From Pseudonocardia sp. (GTDB lineage: Bacteria; Actinomycetota; Actinomycetes; Mycobacteriales; Pseudonocardiaceae), in the NCBI GenBank assembly GCA_030147065.1, contig JASLAP010000671.1, positions 1 to 12,458 on the forward strand: 12,458 nucleotides of DNA, in the 5' to 3' direction. The notes below the pieces were generated by a model, which saw only the letters and a program-made list of their open reading frames with translations, had not been told where the DNA came from and searched no databases. Of this stretch, positions 1-6,124 are shown one piece after another. A program made the translations under genes and the position numbers. How positions within the stretch are numbered: the stretch's first letter is position 1; each line of letters opens with the position of its first letter.

Positions 1-1259
1 CCGCCGATGTCGCCGGCGCTCTTGCGGCGGACCAGCTCGCGCGCCTTGCGCGCGGCCATCCGGGCCTGCGCCGAGGAGACCGCCTTGTTCAGGATCGTCT
101 TGGCCTCGGCCGGGTTGCGCTCCAGCCAGTCGGCCAGCCACTCGTTGCTGACCCGCTGCACGAACGACTTGATCTCGGTGTTGCCCAGCTTGGTCTTGGT
201 CTGGCCCTCGAACTGGGGCTCCTTGACCTTCACCGAGACGATCGCGGCCAGGCCCTCGCGGATGTCGTCGCCGGTCAGCGCCGGGTCCTTCTCCTTGAGC
301 AGCTTCTTCTCCCGCGCGTAGCGGTTGACCGTGGTGGTCAGCGCGGAGCGGAAGCCCTCCTCGTGGGTGCCGCCCTCGTGGGTGTTGATCGTGTTGGCGA
401 AGGTGTAGACCGACTCGGTGTAGCCGGAGTTCCACTGCATGGCCACCTCGACCGCGTGCCCCTCGGCCTCGGCGTTGTAGGCGATCAGCTTCTTGTGGAT
501 CGGGTCCTTGGACTTGTTCAGGTGCGCGACGAAGTCCTCGAGCCCGTTCGGGTAGTGGAAGACGTACTCCTTGACCTTGGCCACGTAGCCCTCGGCGTCG
601 GGCTCCTCGGCCTCGGCGCTGTCGCCGTTGCGCTCGTCGCGCAGCACGATGGTCAGGCCCTTGTTGAGGAAGGCCATCTCCTGCAGCCGGCGCCGGACGG
701 TCTCGACGTTGTACTCGAGGGTCTCGAAGATCTCGCCGTCGGCCCAGTAGGTGACGCTGGAACCGGTGCGGGTGGTGGGCTCGCCCTTGCGCAGCGGGCC
801 GGGGACCGACCGGGCGTAGTGCTGGCGCCACACGAACCCGTCGGTGTGGATCTCCACGTCGAGCGCGACGGACAGCGCGTTCACCACCGAGACGCCGACG
901 CCGTGCAGGCCGCCGGACACCGCGTAGGAGTCGCTGTCGAACTTGCCGCCGGCGTGCAGCATGGTCAGCACCATCTCCACGGCGGGGCGCTTCTCCACCG
1001 GGTGCATACCGACCGGGATGCCGCGGCCGTCGTCGACCACCCGGACGCCGCCGTCGTCCTGCAGGACGACCTCGACCCGGGTGGCGTGGCCGGCCATCGC
1101 CTCGTCGACGGCGTTGTCCACGACCTCCCAGATCAGGTGGTGCAGACCGCGCTCGCCGGTGGATCCGATGTACATCCCGGGCCGCTTGCGGACCGCCTCC
1201 AGCCCTTCCAGGACGGTGATCGACGAAGCGCTGTAGGCGTTCTGCTTCTTCTCCGGCAC
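1..1259 (-). CDS. gyrB: DNA gyrase subunit B, N-terminal part (runs off the left edge)
   Basis: ATPase subunit of DNA gyrase, which introduces negative supercoils ahead of replication forks with GyrA. About 419 N-terminal residues of a protein usually near 650-680 are present. Visible motifs are the GHKL ATP-binding fold: EVVDNAVDEA (Asn49 is the Mg/ATP residue), DDGRGIPV (76-83), the glycine-rich lid GGLHGVGVSVVNAL (116-129), then the transducer with NTINTHEGGTHEEGF and QTKTKLGN. The sequence stops at KSAGDIG, just before the Toprim domain. The start is GTG at 1257-1259 (VPEKKQNAYSASSITVLEGL), chosen because a GAGGAG ribosome site lies at 1271-1276, 11 nt upstream, and the homologous start of mycobacterial GyrB is close by. 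Its own promoter probably lies in the 280-bp gap upstream. gyrA would be expected beyond the left edge. Confidence 0.97.
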   Translation of the reverse strand, partial: MPEKKQNAYSASSITVLEGLEAVRKRPGMYIGSTGERGLHHLIWEVVDNAVDEAMAGHATRVEVVLQDDGGVRVVDDGRGIPVGMHPVEKRPAVEMVLTMLHAGGKFDSDSYAVSGGLHGVGVSVVNALSVALDVEIHTDGFVWRQHYARSVPGPLRKGEPTTRTGSSVTYWADGEIFETLEYNVETVRRRLQEMAFLNKGLTIVLRDERNGDSAEAEEPDAEGYVAKVKEYVFHYPNGLEDFVAHLNKSKDPIHKKLIAYNAEAEGHAVEVAMQWNSGYTESVYTFANTINTHEGGTHEEGFRSALTTTVNRYAREKKLLKEKDPALTGDDIREGLAAIVSVKVKEPQFEGQTKTKLGNTEIKSFVQRVSNEWLADWLERNPAEAKTILNKAVSSAQARMAARKARELVRRKSAGDIG

Positions 1260-1539
1260 GGGTGGTGCGTCTCCTCGGCACAGGGGCCCCTGGACCGGGA
1301 ACGCGCGGGTGGAGCGCCGTCCGGCTGCAGGGCCTGTCGTACGGGCGATCGGGGAGCGCCCGTGAACATCTCTCCATCATACCGGTGCGGTCGGACAGAA
1401 AGGCGGCTAGGACCCGCCCAGAACCGCCGCAGAACCCTTCCCGGAGACCAGGACGGGATCCCCCCGCCGGATGGGGGCCACGAACGGGCTCCGACGCAGT
1501 CACGTCGCCCTGGAGTGGCGTGAGCCGCGTTCGGGCCGT
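1260..1539 (-). promoter_or_regulatory. gyrB leader and promoter region
   Basis: A 280-bp gap between the DUF721 stop and the gyrB start. On the minus strand a very good -10 hexamer TATGAT lies at 1376-1381; no clear TTGACA sits 16-18 nt upstream (the best 17-nt-spaced hexamer reads GCCTTT at 1399-1404), so the -35 is poor. Transcription would start near 1369 and give a leader of about 110 nt. Between this start and the ribosome site is a perfect 12-bp palindrome CAGGGGCCCCTG (1281-1292). A weak G/C hairpin (CCCCC 1461-1465, GGGGG 1473-1477) lies 60-80 nt after the DUF721 gene but has no T-run. The promoter call is by eye; in other actinobacteria gyrB promoters respond to supercoiling, which is an inference here. 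Confidence 0.5.
1281..1292. repeat. 12-bp perfect palindrome in gyrB leader
   Basis: CAGGGGCCCCTG is fully self-complementary and lies 5 nt upstream of the GAGGAG ribosome site of gyrB. It could be a protein-binding site or, in the transcript, pair between two mRNAs. With no loop it is a poor intramolecular hairpin. In G/C-rich DNA a chance palindrome of this length is possible. Confidence 0.5.
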
Positions 1540-2184
1540 TCAGCCGTACGTGTCGCGGGGTCCGCGGCCACGGACCGTTCGGGGCCCGTGCCGCCAGCTG
1601 GGCCCGCTCGGACCGACGACCCGGATGCGCTTGACCACGTCCCGGCCCACCGCCGCCGCCAGCCGGACGAGCAACTGGCGCTGCAGCGTGCGCAGCTGCG
1701 TGGCCCACGCCGTGGACTCCGCCTGCAGCACCAGCTCGCCGTCGCGCAGCGACAGCGGCGTGCAGTGGTCGGCGATCTCGTCGCCCACCAGCTGCGGCCA
1801 GCGCCCGAGCACGGTGGCGTCGGTCAGCCGGGGCGACCAGCCCCGGTCCAGCGAGACCCGGGCGACGAGCCGGCTGAACGGCTGCGGGTCGCGGTCGTCC
1901 GGGCCGGGACCCGACCAGCGGCGGCGCCGGCTGCGGCCGGCCGCCGGGCGGCGCCCCTGCCGCTCGGCCGACCGCTGCGCCGCGCGCTCGGCCGAGGCCT
2001 CGCGTGCAGCGCGTAACGCATCGCGCGCGAGGTCCGCTCCGCGGCGAGCGGTTGTCCCCGTTCCATCCCCAGGGCTGTGGACAACTGGCTCCGATGAGCC
2101 CGCGACGGGCGGTCCACCAGACACGCCAGACGGTCGTTTCCGCTCGTCATCACCAGGACGGCCGGAGTTATCCACAGTATCCAC
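1540..2184 (-). CDS. DUF721 / DciA-like protein (Rv0004-type)
   Basis: A 214-residue protein of the DUF721 family. In other bacteria the family includes DciA, a loader or partner of the DnaB helicase; the actinobacterial member next to recF is the Rv0004 type. A role at the replication helicase is known for the family and inferred here. A variable, charged N-terminus (1-95, Arg/Ala-rich) is followed by the conserved part: WSGPGPDDRDPQPF (90-103), GWSPRL, VLGRWPQLVGDEIADH (125-140), ESTAWATQLRTLQRQLL (156-172) and the C-terminal RGRGPRDTYG, nearly as in mycobacteria. The start is uncertain: GTG at 2182-2184 or GTG at 2173-2175; the latter has AAAGG (2186-2190) at 10 nt. A third GTG at 2122-2124 is possible. 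recF ends 24 nt upstream, so the two are probably co-transcribed. The first 45 codons carry a cluster of DnaA boxes. Confidence 0.9.
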   Translation of the reverse strand: MDTVDNSGRPGDDERKRPSGVSGGPPVAGSSEPVVHSPGDGTGTTARRGADLARDALRAAREASAERAAQRSAERQGRRPAAGRSRRRRWSGPGPDDRDPQPFSRLVARVSLDRGWSPRLTDATVLGRWPQLVGDEIADHCTPLSLRDGELVLQAESTAWATQLRTLQRQLLVRLAAAVGRDVVKRIRVVGPSGPSWRHGPRTVRGRGPRDTYG

Positions 2185-2197
2185 ACCTTTGTCCCCA
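2052..2197. promoter_or_regulatory. Second DnaA-box cluster, at the recF/DUF721 junction
   Basis: Two boxes are exact: TGTGGACAA at 2076-2084 (minus-strand TTGTCCACA) and TTATCCACA at 2168-2176. GTATCCACA (2177-2185) directly abuts the latter, and TTGTCCCCA follows at 2189-2197; both are one mismatch from consensus. TTGTCCCCG at 2052-2060 has two mismatches. The sites span the 24-nt recF/DUF721 spacer and the poorly conserved N-terminal codons of the DUF721 gene, including its possible start codons. DnaA binding here is inferred from sequence only. It could regulate the DUF721-gyrB genes, titrate DnaA, or act as an accessory origin element. Confidence 0.6.
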
Positions 2198-2208
2198 GGT
2201 GGCCGGCG

Positions 2209-3363
2209 TCACAGTGGATGCCCTGACGTGGCCTCTTGCGGCAGCCGACGGACCGTGTCGTCACTCACCGCGAACCGTACGCCCGCCAACCCCTCGGGCA
2301 CGTCCTCGGCGACCGCGGCGGTGATCAGCACCTGCTCGGCGCGCCGGGCGACGTCGGCCAGCGCCCGGCGGCGCCGGGAGTCGAGCTCGGCGAACACGTC
2401 GTCGAGCACGAGCACGGGCTCGACGTCGTCGGCGTGCAGCAGCCGGTAGGAGGCCAGCCGCAGCGCCAGCGCCAGCGCCCAGGACTCGCCGTGGCTGGCG
2501 TAGCCCTTGGCCGGCCCGTCGCCCAGCCGCAGCTCCAGGTCGTCGCGGTGCGGGCCGACCAGGCACACGCCGCGCTCGACCTCCTGGCGGCGCATCCGGC
2601 CCAGCGCGGCCAGCAGCAGCTCGGCCAGCTCGGCCCGGTCGGCCGGCAGGCCGGTCACCGCGGGCCCTGGCTCCGGGTCCAGCGCCGACCGGTAGGCCAG
2701 CGAGACCGGCGCCGACGTGGGCGCCACCTCGCCGAACGCCTCGGCCGCCAGCGGCGCGATCGCCGTCACCAGCTCCAGCCGCCCGGCCAGCAGCGCCGCG
2801 CCGTGGGTGGCCAGGTGGCCGTCCCACACGTCCAGGGTGCGCAGGTCGCCGCCCGCGCGGGCGGACTTGAGCAGCGCCGAGCGCTGGCGCAGCACCCGGT
2901 CGTAGTCCGCGCGCACCGAGGCGTACCGCGGGAGCCGGGAGACCAGCAGGTCGTCGAGGAACCGCCGGCGCTCGGCCGGGTCGCCGCGCACCAGCGCCAG
3001 GTCCTCGGGCGCGAACAGCACCACCCGCAGGATGCCCAGCACGTCGCGCGGGCGGGTGACCGGCGCGCGGTTCACCCGGGCCCGGTTCGGCCGGCCGTCG
3101 TTGATCTCCAGCTCGACCCCGAGCTCGCGGCCGTCGTGCACCACCTGCGCCCGGACCACCGCCCGGTCGGCGCCCCGCCGGATCAGCGGGGCGTCGCCGG
3201 CCACCCGGTGCGAGGACAGCGTGGCCAGGTAGCAGGCCGCCTCCACCAGGTTGGTCTTGCCGACCCCGTTCGGGCCGATCAGCACGGTGACCCCCGGCCC
3301 GAGCTCCAGGTCGGCCTGCTCCCAGGACCGGAAGTCGACCACGGCCAGGCGGCGCAGGTGCAT
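2209..3363 (-). CDS. recF: DNA replication/repair protein RecF
   Basis: An SMC/ABC-like ATPase of 384 residues, the usual size, that binds gapped DNA and helps RecOR load RecA in gap repair and fork restart. Walker A is GPNGVGKTN (30-38), the ABC signature is SHGESWALAL (290-299) and Walker B with the acidic residues is VLVLDDVFAELD (317-328). FAPEDLALVRGDPAERRRFLD (117-137) and GPHRDDLEL (270-278) are also typical. The signature SHGESW in place of SQGQQR is the actinobacterial form. The ATG start (3361-3363) opens directly on the conserved MHLRRLAVVDFRSW; no strong ribosome site precedes it, and gnd ends only 13 nt upstream, so it is probably translated by coupling within the dnaN-gnd-recF-DUF721 run. 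Confidence 0.97.
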   Translation of the reverse strand: MHLRRLAVVDFRSWEQADLELGPGVTVLIGPNGVGKTNLVEAACYLATLSSHRVAGDAPLIRRGADRAVVRAQVVHDGRELGVELEINDGRPNRARVNRAPVTRPRDVLGILRVVLFAPEDLALVRGDPAERRRFLDDLLVSRLPRYASVRADYDRVLRQRSALLKSARAGGDLRTLDVWDGHLATHGAALLAGRLELVTAIAPLAAEAFGEVAPTSAPVSLAYRSALDPEPGPAVTGLPADRAELAELLLAALGRMRRQEVERGVCLVGPHRDDLELRLGDGPAKGYASHGESWALALALRLASYRLLHADDVEPVLVLDDVFAELDSRRRRALADVARRAEQVLITAAVAEDVPEGLAGVRFAVSDDTVRRLPQEATSGHPL

Positions 3364-3376
3364 GCCGGCCCGGGTC

Positions 3377-4336
3377 TCAGTCCTGCGTGGAGCCGGCGCC
3401 CGAGCTCGGCCCGGCGTGGTCGGGCCCGGCGTGGTCGCCCGGCGCCCCGGCCGGTCCGGCGGCCCGCACCGCGTGCCCGCCGAACTGCTGGCGCAGCGCG
3501 GCCACCGCCTTCATCGCCGGCGAGGTGTCCTGCCGGGAGGCGAACCGGGCGAACAGCGCCGCGGAGATCACCGGCAGCGGCACCGCGTGCGTGATCGCCT
3601 CCTCGATGGTCCAGCGGCCCTCACCGGAGTCGTCGACGTAGTCGTCCAGCCGGGCCAGCCCCGGGTCGTCCTTGAGCGCGATGACCAGCAGGTCGAGCAG
3701 CCAGGACCGGACGACGGTGCCGCGCGACCAGGCCTGCAGCACGGCCGGCACGTCGGTGACCAGCTCGACCGCCGACAGCAGCTCGAAGCCCTCGGCGTAG
3801 GCCTGCATCAGGCCGTACTCGATGCCGTTGTGCACCATCTTGGAGAAGTGCCCGGCGCCGACCGGGCCGGCGTGCGCGAAGCCCTCCTCGCGCGGACCCT
3901 CCGGGCGCAGCGCGTCGAAGATCGGCATGGCCCGCTCGATGTCCTCGGCGGCGCCGCCGGCCATCAGGCCGTAACCGTTCTCCTTGCCCCAGATCCCGCC
4001 GGACACCCCGCAGTCGACGTAGTGGACGCCCTTGGCGTCGAGCAGTTCGGCGTTCGGCCGGTCATCGGTGTAGCGGGAGTTGCCGCCGTCGATCACCAGG
4101 TCACCCGGATCGAGCACGTCGGCGAGCTCGCGGACGGTGTTCCGGGTGACCTCGCCGGAGGGCACCATCACCCACACCACGCGCGGCGTGGCCAGCGCGG
4201 CGGCCAGCGCCTCCAGCGACTCGACGTCGCTCACCTCCGGGCGGGGGTCGTAGCCGACCACCTCGTGCCCGGCGCTGCGGAGGCGCTCCCGCATGTTGCC
4301 GCCCATCCGGCCCAGGCCGATGAGTCCGAGTTGCAC
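3377..4336 (-). CDS. gnd: 6-phosphogluconate dehydrogenase (decarboxylating), short GntZ type
   Basis: Oxidises and decarboxylates 6-phosphogluconate to ribulose 5-phosphate in the cytosolic pentose phosphate pathway. The product of 319 residues fits the short form (about 300 residues) rather than the 470-residue E. coli form. The Rossmann motif GLGRMG is at 7-12; Asp30 in GYDPRPE ends the second strand and suggests NAD rather than NADP. Substrate and catalytic motifs are DGGNSRYTDD (83-92), DCGVSGGIWGKENGYGLMAGG (108-128) and KMVHNGIEY (166-174), giving the expected Lys166, Asn170 and Glu173. The last 30 residues are a Gly/Pro/Ala tail of no known function. Start is GTG at 4334-4336 with AGGGAG 5 nt upstream (4342-4347). 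A gnd gene between dnaN and recF also occurs in Streptomyces and Mycobacterium smegmatis; it has no evident replication role. Confidence 0.93.
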   Translation of the reverse strand: MQLGLIGLGRMGGNMRERLRSAGHEVVGYDPRPEVSDVESLEALAAALATPRVVWVMVPSGEVTRNTVRELADVLDPGDLVIDGGNSRYTDDRPNAELLDAKGVHYVDCGVSGGIWGKENGYGLMAGGAAEDIERAMPIFDALRPEGPREEGFAHAGPVGAGHFSKMVHNGIEYGLMQAYAEGFELLSAVELVTDVPAVLQAWSRGTVVRSWLLDLLVIALKDDPGLARLDDYVDDSGEGRWTIEEAITHAVPLPVISAALFARFASRQDTSPAMKAVAALRQQFGGHAVRAAGPAGAPGDHAGPDHAGPSSGAGSTQD

Positions 4337-4406
4337 GTGTGCTCCCTGAAGATCGTGTCGCTGGATGTCCGTCCCCGGTGTGCCCTGATCGTTCGCCCGG
4401 CAAGCC

Positions 4407-5579
4407 TCAGCCGGGCAGCCGGACCGGCATCAGCAGGTGCAGGTAGCCCGGCACGGGTTCGGCGGCGGGTGCGGCGCCCTCGGCGCCCTCCTCGGCGGAC
4501 TCGGCGGGGGGCGGTGGCACCGGCCGGACCAGGGCCGGCCGGTTGGGGGTGGTGAAGGTCAGCTGGGCGCGCTCGGTGTGCAGCGCACCGAGCGCGTCGA
4601 GCAGGTAACCGGGGTTGAACGCGATGGTCAGCGGCGTGCCCTCGAACTCGCAGTGCAGCTCCTCCTCGGCGCTGCCCACGTCGTCGCCGCCGGCGGCCAG
4701 CCGCAGCCCGTCCTCGCCGAACTCCATCCGGACCTGGGCCACCCGGTCGGTGACCAGCGCGACCCGCTTGATCGCCTCGACCAGCGGGGCGACGTCGAGC
4801 ACCGCGGCCGAGGTGTGCTCGGCCGGGATGAGCTGGCGGAACCGCGGGAACTCCGCGTCCAGCAGCCGGGTGGTGGCCCGGCGGCCGCCGCCGGTGATGC
4901 CGAGCATGCCGTCGCCGGCGGACAGCGCGAGCGCCACGGTGCCCGACCCGGACAGCGTCTTGGCCACCTCGGCGAGCGTGCGGGCCGGGATCAGCACCGC
5001 GGTGGAGGTGTCGTCCTCGGGCGTCCAGTCCAGCTCGCGCACCGCCAGCCGGAACCGGTCGGTCGCGGCCAGCGTCAGCCGGGAGCCCTCGATCTCCAGC
5101 CGGATGCCGGTGAGCATCGGCAGCGTGTCGTCGCGGCCGGCGGCCACCGCCACCTGGGCGACCGCCTCGGCCAGCACGTCGCCGGCGACCGTCCCGGCCA
5201 GCTGCGGCATCGCCGGCAGCTGGGGGTAGTCCTCGACCGGCATGGTGGGCAGGCTGAACCGGCTGTTCCCGCAGTTGATCGTGGCCCGGGAGCCCTCGAC
5301 CACCAGGTCGACCGGCTTGGACGGCAGCGCCCGGGTGATGTCGGCCAGCAACCGCCCGGAGACCAGTACCCGGCCGGGGTCGCCGATGGTGGCGTCGAGC
5401 TCGACCCGGGCCGAGGTCTCGTAGTCGAACCCGGAGACGGTCAACCGGTCGCCGTCCGGGCCGCTGCCGGCGTCCACCAGGACGCCGCCGAGCACCGGGA
5501 CCGGCGGCCGCGCCGGCAGGCTGCGCGCCACCCAGGCCGCCGCGTCGGCCAGCACGTCGCGTTCGACCCGGAACTTCAT
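4407..5579 (-). CDS. dnaN: DNA polymerase III beta subunit (sliding clamp)
   Basis: The ring-shaped processivity clamp that tethers the replicative polymerase and many repair proteins to DNA. The 390-residue product has the three clamp repeats; recognisable stretches are MKFRVERDVL (1-10), GNSRFSLPTMPVEDYPQLP (104-122), ATDRFRLAVRELDW (172-185), LDAEFPRFRQLIP (240-252) and FNPGYLLDAL (321-330), and it ends in HLLMPVRLPG, whose MPVRL forms part of the peptide-binding pocket. Just before the last strand is a Pro/Ala/Glu-rich insertion (about 355-376); mycobacteria have a different insertion at the same place. Start is ATG at 5577-5579 with AGAGG (5586-5590) 6 nt upstream. The gene reads away from oriC and heads the dnaN-gnd-recF series, with 70 nt before gnd in which I see only the gnd ribosome site. 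Confidence 0.97.
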   Translation of the reverse strand: MKFRVERDVLADAAAWVARSLPARPPVPVLGGVLVDAGSGPDGDRLTVSGFDYETSARVELDATIGDPGRVLVSGRLLADITRALPSKPVDLVVEGSRATINCGNSRFSLPTMPVEDYPQLPAMPQLAGTVAGDVLAEAVAQVAVAAGRDDTLPMLTGIRLEIEGSRLTLAATDRFRLAVRELDWTPEDDTSTAVLIPARTLAEVAKTLSGSGTVALALSAGDGMLGITGGGRRATTRLLDAEFPRFRQLIPAEHTSAAVLDVAPLVEAIKRVALVTDRVAQVRMEFGEDGLRLAAGGDDVGSAEEELHCEFEGTPLTIAFNPGYLLDALGALHTERAQLTFTTPNRPALVRPVPPPPAESAEEGAEGAAPAAEPVPGYLHLLMPVRLPG

Positions 5580-5703
5580 GGGGGACCTCTCGCGCCGGTG
5601 GTGCCGGGTCGTGGGGCAGGACCGGGGGCCGGGGAGGCCGTCCGGGTCGACGCCGCTCGGCACCGCACTGGATTCGCCCGGTGTGGGACCGGGCCGGGAG
5701 CCC

Positions 5704-5733
5704 ACCGTAGAGCCTCGCCGTGGCGGGTGTCAT
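5704..5733 (-). promoter_or_regulatory. Candidate dnaN promoter
   Basis: On the minus strand ATGACA (5728-5733, one mismatch to TTGACA) is followed after 18 nt by TACGGT (5704-5709), which fits the actinobacterial -10 pattern TANNNT. The start point would be near 5697, giving a leader of about 118 nt. Placed between oriC and dnaN where a promoter is expected; found by eye only. Confidence 0.45.
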
Positions 5734-5792
5734 CCCGGCCGGGGGGACCCGATCCGGCTCATCCGCACCGGCCCCGCCGGTCCATCCACGCC

Positions 5793-5847
5793 GTTGTTCT
5801 TCTTGTAGTTCCAAGAGGGAGAGAACAACCGCAGTAGTACTCACACC
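5793..5847. other. Candidate DNA unwinding element with nested hairpin
   Basis: The least G/C-rich part of oriC. It contains an exact inverted repeat GTTGTTCT (5793-5800) and AGAACAAC (5822-5829), continued inward by TCTTG (5801-5805) and CAAGA (5812-5816), so a 13-bp stem with a 5-nt bulge (5817-5821) and 6-nt loop can form. Next to it, between the hairpin and the box at 5848-5856, the minus strand reads GTACTACTG (5833-5841), resembling the DnaA-trio element of other origins. Its position at the dnaN end, flanked by DnaA boxes on one side, fits an unwinding element; this is inferred, not shown. Confidence 0.55.
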
Positions 5848-5856
5848 TGTGGATTG
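5848..5856 (-). promoter_or_regulatory. DnaA box (weak), next to the unwinding segment
   Basis: Minus strand reads CAATCCACA, two mismatches from TTATCCACA, with the core ATCCACA intact. It points toward the A/T-richer segment, the orientation in which DnaA is thought to be handed onto single strands. It is followed by a 7-nt spacer and then the GTACTACTG run. Confidence 0.45.
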
Positions 5857-5899
5857 TGGGGATGGAGCGGGTCCGCCCAGGTCGGGCGGTGCGGCGAGG

Positions 5900-5908
5900 T
5901 GTGGACAA
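5900..5908 (-). promoter_or_regulatory. DnaA box (exact TTGTCCACA)
   Basis: TGTGGACAA on the plus strand is an exact minus-strand TTGTCCACA, the preferred actinobacterial DnaA box. It is the only perfect box I find within oriC proper. Confidence 0.85.
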
Positions 5909-5991
5909 CGGGGTGGGCGGGTCGGTGGGCAGCTCGGCGGACCGGTGGATGGCGACCGCCGGCGGCGACCTGTCCCCGGATTGGCCACCGG

Positions 5992-6000
5992 TTGTCCACC
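5992..6000 (+). promoter_or_regulatory. DnaA box (one mismatch)
   Basis: TTGTCCACC differs from TTGTCCACA only in the last base. It faces the exact box at 5900-5908 across about 83 bp in inverted orientation. A poorer TTGGCCACC lies just before it at 5981-5989. Confidence 0.65.
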
Positions 6001-6035
6001 GCTCGTACACGATCCGTCCCCATGCCCCGGAGCCG

Positions 6036-6056
6036 GTATCCACAGAGTTGTCCCCA
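6036..6056 (+). promoter_or_regulatory. Paired DnaA boxes in oriC
   Basis: GTATCCACA (6036-6044) and TTGTCCCCA (6048-6056) are each one mismatch from a consensus box and are separated by 3 nt, so their starts are 12 bp apart, a little over one helical turn. The same two 9-mers with the same spacing occur at 2177-2197. Confidence 0.7.
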
Positions 6057-6110
6057 GATGTGGGTGAAGCCGTGGCCGGGTCGCCGCGCTGCGCGACCGG
6101 TTCCGGGCGG

Positions 6111-6124
6111 TCCGGCCGGCCGGA
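6111..6124. repeat. 14-bp perfect palindrome in oriC
   Basis: TCCGGCCGGCCGGA is fully self-complementary. It lies within a wider inverted repeat, GTTCCGG (6100-6106) and CCGGAAC (6120-6126), so two alternative pairings share the right arm. Function unknown; candidates are a protein-binding site on the dnaA side of the origin or a G/C-rich boundary to unwinding. A 10-bp palindrome CGTGATCACG lies further along at 6201-6210. Confidence 0.55.

Noticed and set aside
1455..1477. GGGATCCC and CCCCC/GGGGG hairpin as a terminator for the DUF721 gene
   Set aside because: The stem is short, homopolymeric, 60 nt or more past the stop and has no T-run; too weak to annotate.
363..1523. Long plus-strand open frame opposite gyrB
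   Set aside because: His/Val/Gly/Asp-rich composition with no family motif, running antisense to a clear gyrB; a by-product of G/C-rich third positions. The same applies to long antisense frames opposite recF (2236-3594), gnd/dnaN (3251-5837), dnaA (6299-8198) and yidC (9244-10410).
4337..4406. A possible small gene or promoter in the dnaN-gnd gap
   Set aside because: Only 70 nt, with the gnd ribosome site and no clear -10/-35 pair or hairpin.
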